The position numbers and the translations under genes were made by a program. The notes beneath the pieces were generated by a model. That model saw nothing but the letters and a program-made list of their open reading frames with translations. It made no database searches and was not told where the DNA came from. From JALZBN01 sp035525375 (GTDB lineage Bacteria; Actinomycetota; Acidimicrobiia; Acidimicrobiales; AC-14), in the NCBI GenBank assembly GCA_035525375.1, contig DATLEI010000027.1:1-64000 (forward strand): a DNA stretch of 64,000 nt, read 5' to 3'. Numbering within the stretch: the first letter of the stretch is position 1; each line of letters begins with the position of its first letter. Positions 61,178 through 64,000 of this stretch are shown here, in pieces.

Positions 61178-61660
61178 ATGGGCACTCTGCAGGCAAAGGT
61201 GTTGACCGTCTCCGATGGTGTTGCCGGCGGGACGAGAGACGACCACTCTGGCCCCGCGCTCGTCGCCCGGCTCAGGGAAGCGGGCTATGCCGTGATCGAT
61301 CACCAGGTTGTCGGTGATGGTGCCGGTAGGGTCGCCGATGCCCTCCGCACCATGGTCGCCGACTATTCCGGCCTGATCGTGACGACTGGAGGGACAGGCT
61401 TCGCGCCGACCGACCTCACGCCAGAGGCCACAGCATCGGTCCTAGATCGGCAGGCGCCAGGTCTCGCCGAGGCCATGCGTGCCGCCAACCCGGCCAAGAG
61501 GCCGTTGTCGCGCGGGGTCGCCGGCACCGCAGGTCATTGCATCATCCTCAATACGCCCGGGTCGACGGCGGGGGCGATCGAATGTCTCGACGCTGTGCTC
61601 GCCGTCCTGGCTCATGCCCTCGCCCTGCTCGAAGGCGAGCCCACCCCCCATCCCGGATGA
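61178..61660 (+). CDS. mogA: Molybdopterin adenylyltransferase (MogA/MoaB family)
   Basis: Adenylylates molybdopterin before molybdate insertion. The 160-residue protein has VLTVSDGVAGGTRDDHSGP, the MPT-binding TTGGTGFAPTDLTPEAT and LNTPGS. No other molybdenum-cofactor gene is in the window. MogA and MoaB are hard to separate by sequence, so the symbol is tentative. Its stop overlaps ribD as ATGA, coupling it to riboflavin synthesis, an unusual pairing. Confidence 0.88.
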   Translation: MGTLQAKVLTVSDGVAGGTRDDHSGPALVARLREAGYAVIDHQVVGDGAGRVADALRTMVADYSGLIVTTGGTGFAPTDLTPEATASVLDRQAPGLAEAMRAANPAKRPLSRGVAGTAGHCIILNTPGSTAGAIECLDAVLAVLAHALALLEGEPTPHPG

Positions 61661-62637
61661 CGACACCTGTCTCGCCGTACGAAACGGCGATGCGGCGCGC
61701 CATTGAACTGGCCGCGGGCGCCCGGTCAACGGCGTCGCCCAACCCCTGGGTCGGCTGCGTCATTGTTCCCACCGGGTCCGAGGGCGCCACCGAAGCCCCG
61801 GGCGGACGGCACGCAGAACGAGTTGCCCTCGACGTCGCCGGCGACCGAGCTCGCGGCGCCACGCTGGTGGTGACGCTGGAGCCGTGTGGTTTCCATGGCC
61901 GAACCCCGCCATGCACGACGGGGATAATCGACGCGGGTATCGAACGGGTGGTGGTGGGAACTGCCGATCCCGACGAGCGGGTCAGCGGGAATGGCATAGC
62001 TCAGCTACGGGCCGCAGGGATCGACGTCGACGTGGGCGTCTGTGAGAGCCAGGTGCGTGAGCAGCTCGCGCCGTACCTCACGCACCGGGCGACAGGGCGA
62101 CCCTGGGTCGTCCTGAAGATGGCCCTGAGCCTCGACGGCCGGGCTGCGGCGCCGGACGGATCGAGCAAGTGGCTGACTGGCGACGCGGCGCGCGCCGACG
62201 CCCACCGCCTGCGCGCCGAGAGCGATGCCATCATCGTCGGAGCCGGCACCGTGCGTGCCGACGACCCGGCCCTCACCGTCCGTAGCGTCGCTGGCCGTGA
62301 CCCCCTCCGGGTCGTCCTCGGCGAGGCGCCCGATGGCGCGAAGGTCCACCCTGCCCTCGAGGTCGAGGGTGATCTCGGCGCGATCCTCGACGATCTCGCC
62401 GATCGTGATGTGGTTCAGGTTCTCGTTGAGGGTGGCCCGACAGTGGCCGCTGCCTTTCACCGCGCCGGCCTCGTCAACCGCTATGTCCTCTACCTCGCCC
62501 CGATCCTTTTTGGCGGAGCCGACGGTCTTCCGCTGTTCACCGGGCCCGGCGCGTCCACGATCGACGAGGCTTGGCGGGGGCGGATCATCTCGGTCGCGCG
62601 CCTCGGCGATGACCTTCGGGTCGAGCTCGCGCCGTAG
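61657..62637 (+). CDS. ribD: Bifunctional diaminohydroxyphosphoribosylaminopyrimidine deaminase / 5-amino-6-(5-phosphoribosylamino)uracil reductase
   Basis: Second and third steps of riboflavin synthesis. The 326-residue protein has an N-terminal deaminase domain with zinc ligands in GGRHAERVAL and LEPCGFHGRTPPC, and a C-terminal reductase domain (KMALSLDGRAAAPDGSSKWLTG, LVEGGPTVAAAF; quoted in parts). The deaminase loop between PNPWVGCVIVP and HAE is shorter than usual. ATG 61657 overlaps mogA. The ribE -10 box overlaps its stop codon. Confidence 0.94.
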   Translation: MTTPVSPYETAMRRAIELAAGARSTASPNPWVGCVIVPTGSEGATEAPGGRHAERVALDVAGDRARGATLVVTLEPCGFHGRTPPCTTGIIDAGIERVVVGTADPDERVSGNGIAQLRAAGIDVDVGVCESQVREQLAPYLTHRATGRPWVVLKMALSLDGRAAAPDGSSKWLTGDAARADAHRLRAESDAIIVGAGTVRADDPALTVRSVAGRDPLRVVLGEAPDGAKVHPALEVEGDLGAILDDLADRDVVQVLVEGGPTVAAAFHRAGLVNRYVLYLAPILFGGADGLPLFTGPGASTIDEAWRGRIISVARLGDDLRVELAP

Positions 62638-62640
62638 CCT
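62635..62640 (+). promoter_or_regulatory. -10 box of ribE inside the ribD stop
   Basis: TAGCCT includes the ribD stop TAG and ends 6 bases before GTG 62647. It may allow separate leaderless expression of ribE-ribBA. Confidence 0.4.
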
Positions 62641-62646
62641 GAGTAC

Positions 62647-63228
62647 GTGTTCACCGGCATCGTTGAGGAGTTGGGTCGGGTGGTGACGCGCCATGACCAT
62701 CGGTTCACCTTCAGCGCGGCCGTTGTGACTGACGACGCTGAGGTCGGCGGCTCGATAGCGGTCAATGGGTGCTGCCTCACCGTCGTTGAGCGAGGCGACG
62801 GGTGGTGGCGCGCCGACGTCGTCGATGAAACCCTCGGGCGCACCAATCTCGCTGCTCTGCGGCCAGGTGACGACGTCAATCTCGAGCGCCCAGTGCGCGT
62901 CGGCGACCGGCTCGGCGGCCATCTTATGCAAGGTCACGTTGACGCTATCGGTGAAGTGATTACCCCGGCGCCCGACCTCAGCATTCGACCGCCCGACGAC
63001 CTGTTGCCGTACATCGTGGAGAAGGGCTCGATCGCAGTTGATGGCTGCAGCCTGACGGCGGCCAGCGTGGACAGTGGCGTCTTCCGAATATCTGTCGTCC
63101 CCCATACGGCCGGCGTCACTACGCTGGGTCGACGGCGTCCCGGTGACCAGGTCAACCTCGAGGTCGACCTGGTGGCCAAGTATGTTGAGAGCCTCTTGAC
63201 GCGAGGCGAATCCGGAACAGGAGCCTGA
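62647..63228 (+). CDS. ribE: Riboflavin synthase alpha chain
   Basis: Dismutates two dimethylribityllumazine molecules to riboflavin. The 193 residues form two similar barrels: FTGIVEELGRV and GGSIAVNGCCLTVV in the first, VEKGSIAVDGCSLT in the second, plus GDRLGGHLMQGHVD. GTG 62647. ribBA begins 7 bases after the stop. Confidence 0.95.
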   Translation: MFTGIVEELGRVVTRHDHRFTFSAAVVTDDAEVGGSIAVNGCCLTVVERGDGWWRADVVDETLGRTNLAALRPGDDVNLERPVRVGDRLGGHLMQGHVDAIGEVITPAPDLSIRPPDDLLPYIVEKGSIAVDGCSLTAASVDSGVFRISVVPHTAGVTTLGRRRPGDQVNLEVDLVAKYVESLLTRGESGTGA

Positions 63229-63235
63229 GTCGGAC

Positions 63236-64000
63236 ATGGCCTTCGCCAGCATCGAGGACGCGATTGTTGCCTTCGCGCGTGGCGACATCGTCGTCGTGGT
63301 CGACGACGCCAGTCGCGAGAACGAGGGCGATCTCATCATGGCGGCCGAGTTCGCGACCTCCGAGAGGCTGGCGTTCTTTCTCAATCACACGTCGGGCGTC
63401 ATCTGTATTCCCATGACGGGAGATCGCCTCGACTCCCTCGAGCTGCCGCCCATGGTGTTCGAAAACACCGAGAGCAACCGCACCGCCTTCACGGTGTCGG
63501 TCGATGCTCGCGAGGGGGCGACGACGGGGATCTCGGCCGCGGACCGGGCGGCGACGATCGCCGCCCTGATCGATCCTGCGACGAAGCCGGTCGACCTCGC
63601 TCGGCCGGGTCACATGTTTCCGCTTCGCTATCGCGACGGCGGCGTCCTCAAGCGGGGCGGGCACACTGAGGCCGCGGTCGACCTGGCCCGTATGGCCGGC
63701 CTCTTTCCGGCCGGCGTGCTCTCGGAGGTCGTCAGCGAGGACAAGACGGGTATGGCGCGGCTTCCAGAACTCGAACGCTTCGCGGCCACTCACGGCTTAC
63801 TGATCATCTCCATTGCGGACCTCATCCGCTATCGCCGCCAGTCGGAGAAGCTCGTGCGGCGAATTGTCGAAGCCACCCGGATCCCCACGCAGTTCGGCGA
63901 CTTCAGCGGCTACATCTACGAGTCGCTCCTCGACGGCGACCAGCACCTTGCCCTCGTGAAGGGCGCAGTGCAGGGCGAGGAGAACGTGCTGGTGAGGGTC
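63236..64000 (+). CDS. ribBA: Bifunctional DHBP synthase / GTP cyclohydrolase II, 3' part missing
   Basis: 255 codons up to the window edge. The RibB domain is complete: VVVDDASRENEGDLIMAAEF, HTSGVICIPM, and RPGHMFPLRYRDGGVLKRGGHTEAAVDLA (quoted as the catalytic stretch around HMFPL and HTEAAVD). The GTP cyclohydrolase II domain has just begun (RIPTQFGDFSGYIYES), so this is the RibBA fusion usual in actinobacteria. ATG 63236 follows ribE by 7 bases. Confidence 0.94.
   Translation, partial: MAFASIEDAIVAFARGDIVVVVDDASRENEGDLIMAAEFATSERLAFFLNHTSGVICIPMTGDRLDSLELPPMVFENTESNRTAFTVSVDAREGATTGISAADRAATIAALIDPATKPVDLARPGHMFPLRYRDGGVLKRGGHTEAAVDLARMAGLFPAGVLSEVVSEDKTGMARLPELERFAATHGLLIISIADLIRYRRQSEKLVRRIVEATRIPTQFGDFSGYIYESLLDGDQHLALVKGAVQGEENVLVRV

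Noticed and set aside
61086..61196. Longer start for the hypothetical gene at 60798
   Set aside because: It would overlap the mogA start and promoter. GTG 61085 has a strong GGGAGG five bases upstream.

Overview
The window is a contiguous, high-GC, densely packed piece of an actinobacterial chromosome, almost entirely housekeeping genes. Gene order follows the conserved actinobacterial series: pgsA, acyltransferase, pimA, pdxS-pdxT-yebC-ruvCAB, (yajC)-secD-secF, apt-relA, hisS-aspS, rarA, alaS-ruvX-mltG-aroE, aroC-aroK-aroB-aroQ, efp-nusB, pyrR-pyrB-pyrC-carA-carB-pyrD-pyrF, mihF-gmk-rpoZ-coaBC-metK-priA, def-fmt, ribD-ribE-ribBA. Phosphatidylinositol-mannoside genes, an actinobacterial integration host factor and a degenerate PriA all fit Actinomycetota. 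The streamlined operons and AMIN-like/DUF3048 lipoproteins suggest an Acidimicrobiia-like lineage, but that is inference. I recognised no tRNA, rRNA, CRISPR array, insertion sequence or phage gene, and no gene-free stretch exceeds 300 bases.

Layout. 1-7.3 kb: the 5' part of an EF-G-like GTPase (minus strand), then inositol-phospholipid genes (pgsA, acyltransferase, pimA) interrupted by a minus-strand aminopeptidase N and a Ser/Gly-rich surface protein. 7.3-12.9 kb: LemA, HtpX, DUF3048 lipoprotein, vitamin B6 synthase (pdxS, pdxT), YebC and an odd LuxR-type response regulator. 13-18.3 kb: Holliday-junction genes ruvCAB and protein export genes yajC-secD-secF. 18.4-29 kb: a membrane protein and sigma factor, apt, relA, a lipoprotein hydrolase, hisS-aspS, rarA and two small membrane proteins. 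29-38 kb: alaS-ruvX-mltG-aroE-prepilin peptidase and the shikimate genes. 38-41.8 kb: two minus-strand peptidases. 41.9-57.2 kb: efp-nusB, a pyrimidine operon with a PyrR attenuator, then mihF to priA. 57.2-64 kb: phosphatase, def, fmt, an ANTAR remnant, a flavin monooxygenase, mogA and riboflavin genes, with ribBA cut by the window edge.

Expression style. Many transcription units begin with a TANNNT -10 box ending 5-10 bases before the start codon and lack a Shine-Dalgarno sequence, as expected for leaderless mRNAs. Within operons, 4-base stop/start overlaps of the form NTGA are the rule. Five genes (acyltransferase, htpX, aroE, pyrD, gmk) have conserved N-termini with no upstream ATG, GTG or TTG, and all five can start at CTG. 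For aroE and gmk the CTG lies in a CTGA overlap with the previous stop. The monooxygenase appears to start at ATT, six bases after a -10 box. This apparent non-canonical initiation is the most unusual signal here.

Other points of note: a textbook PyrR attenuator ahead of pyrR; the same 15-base hairpin (14/15 identical, opposite orientation) in both convergent intergenic gaps; an almost complete overlap of two divergent -10 boxes at 41.86 kb; a 68-base hairpin before hisS; a collapsed GAF-ANTAR gene; and apparent enrichment of the palindrome GGCGCGCC.
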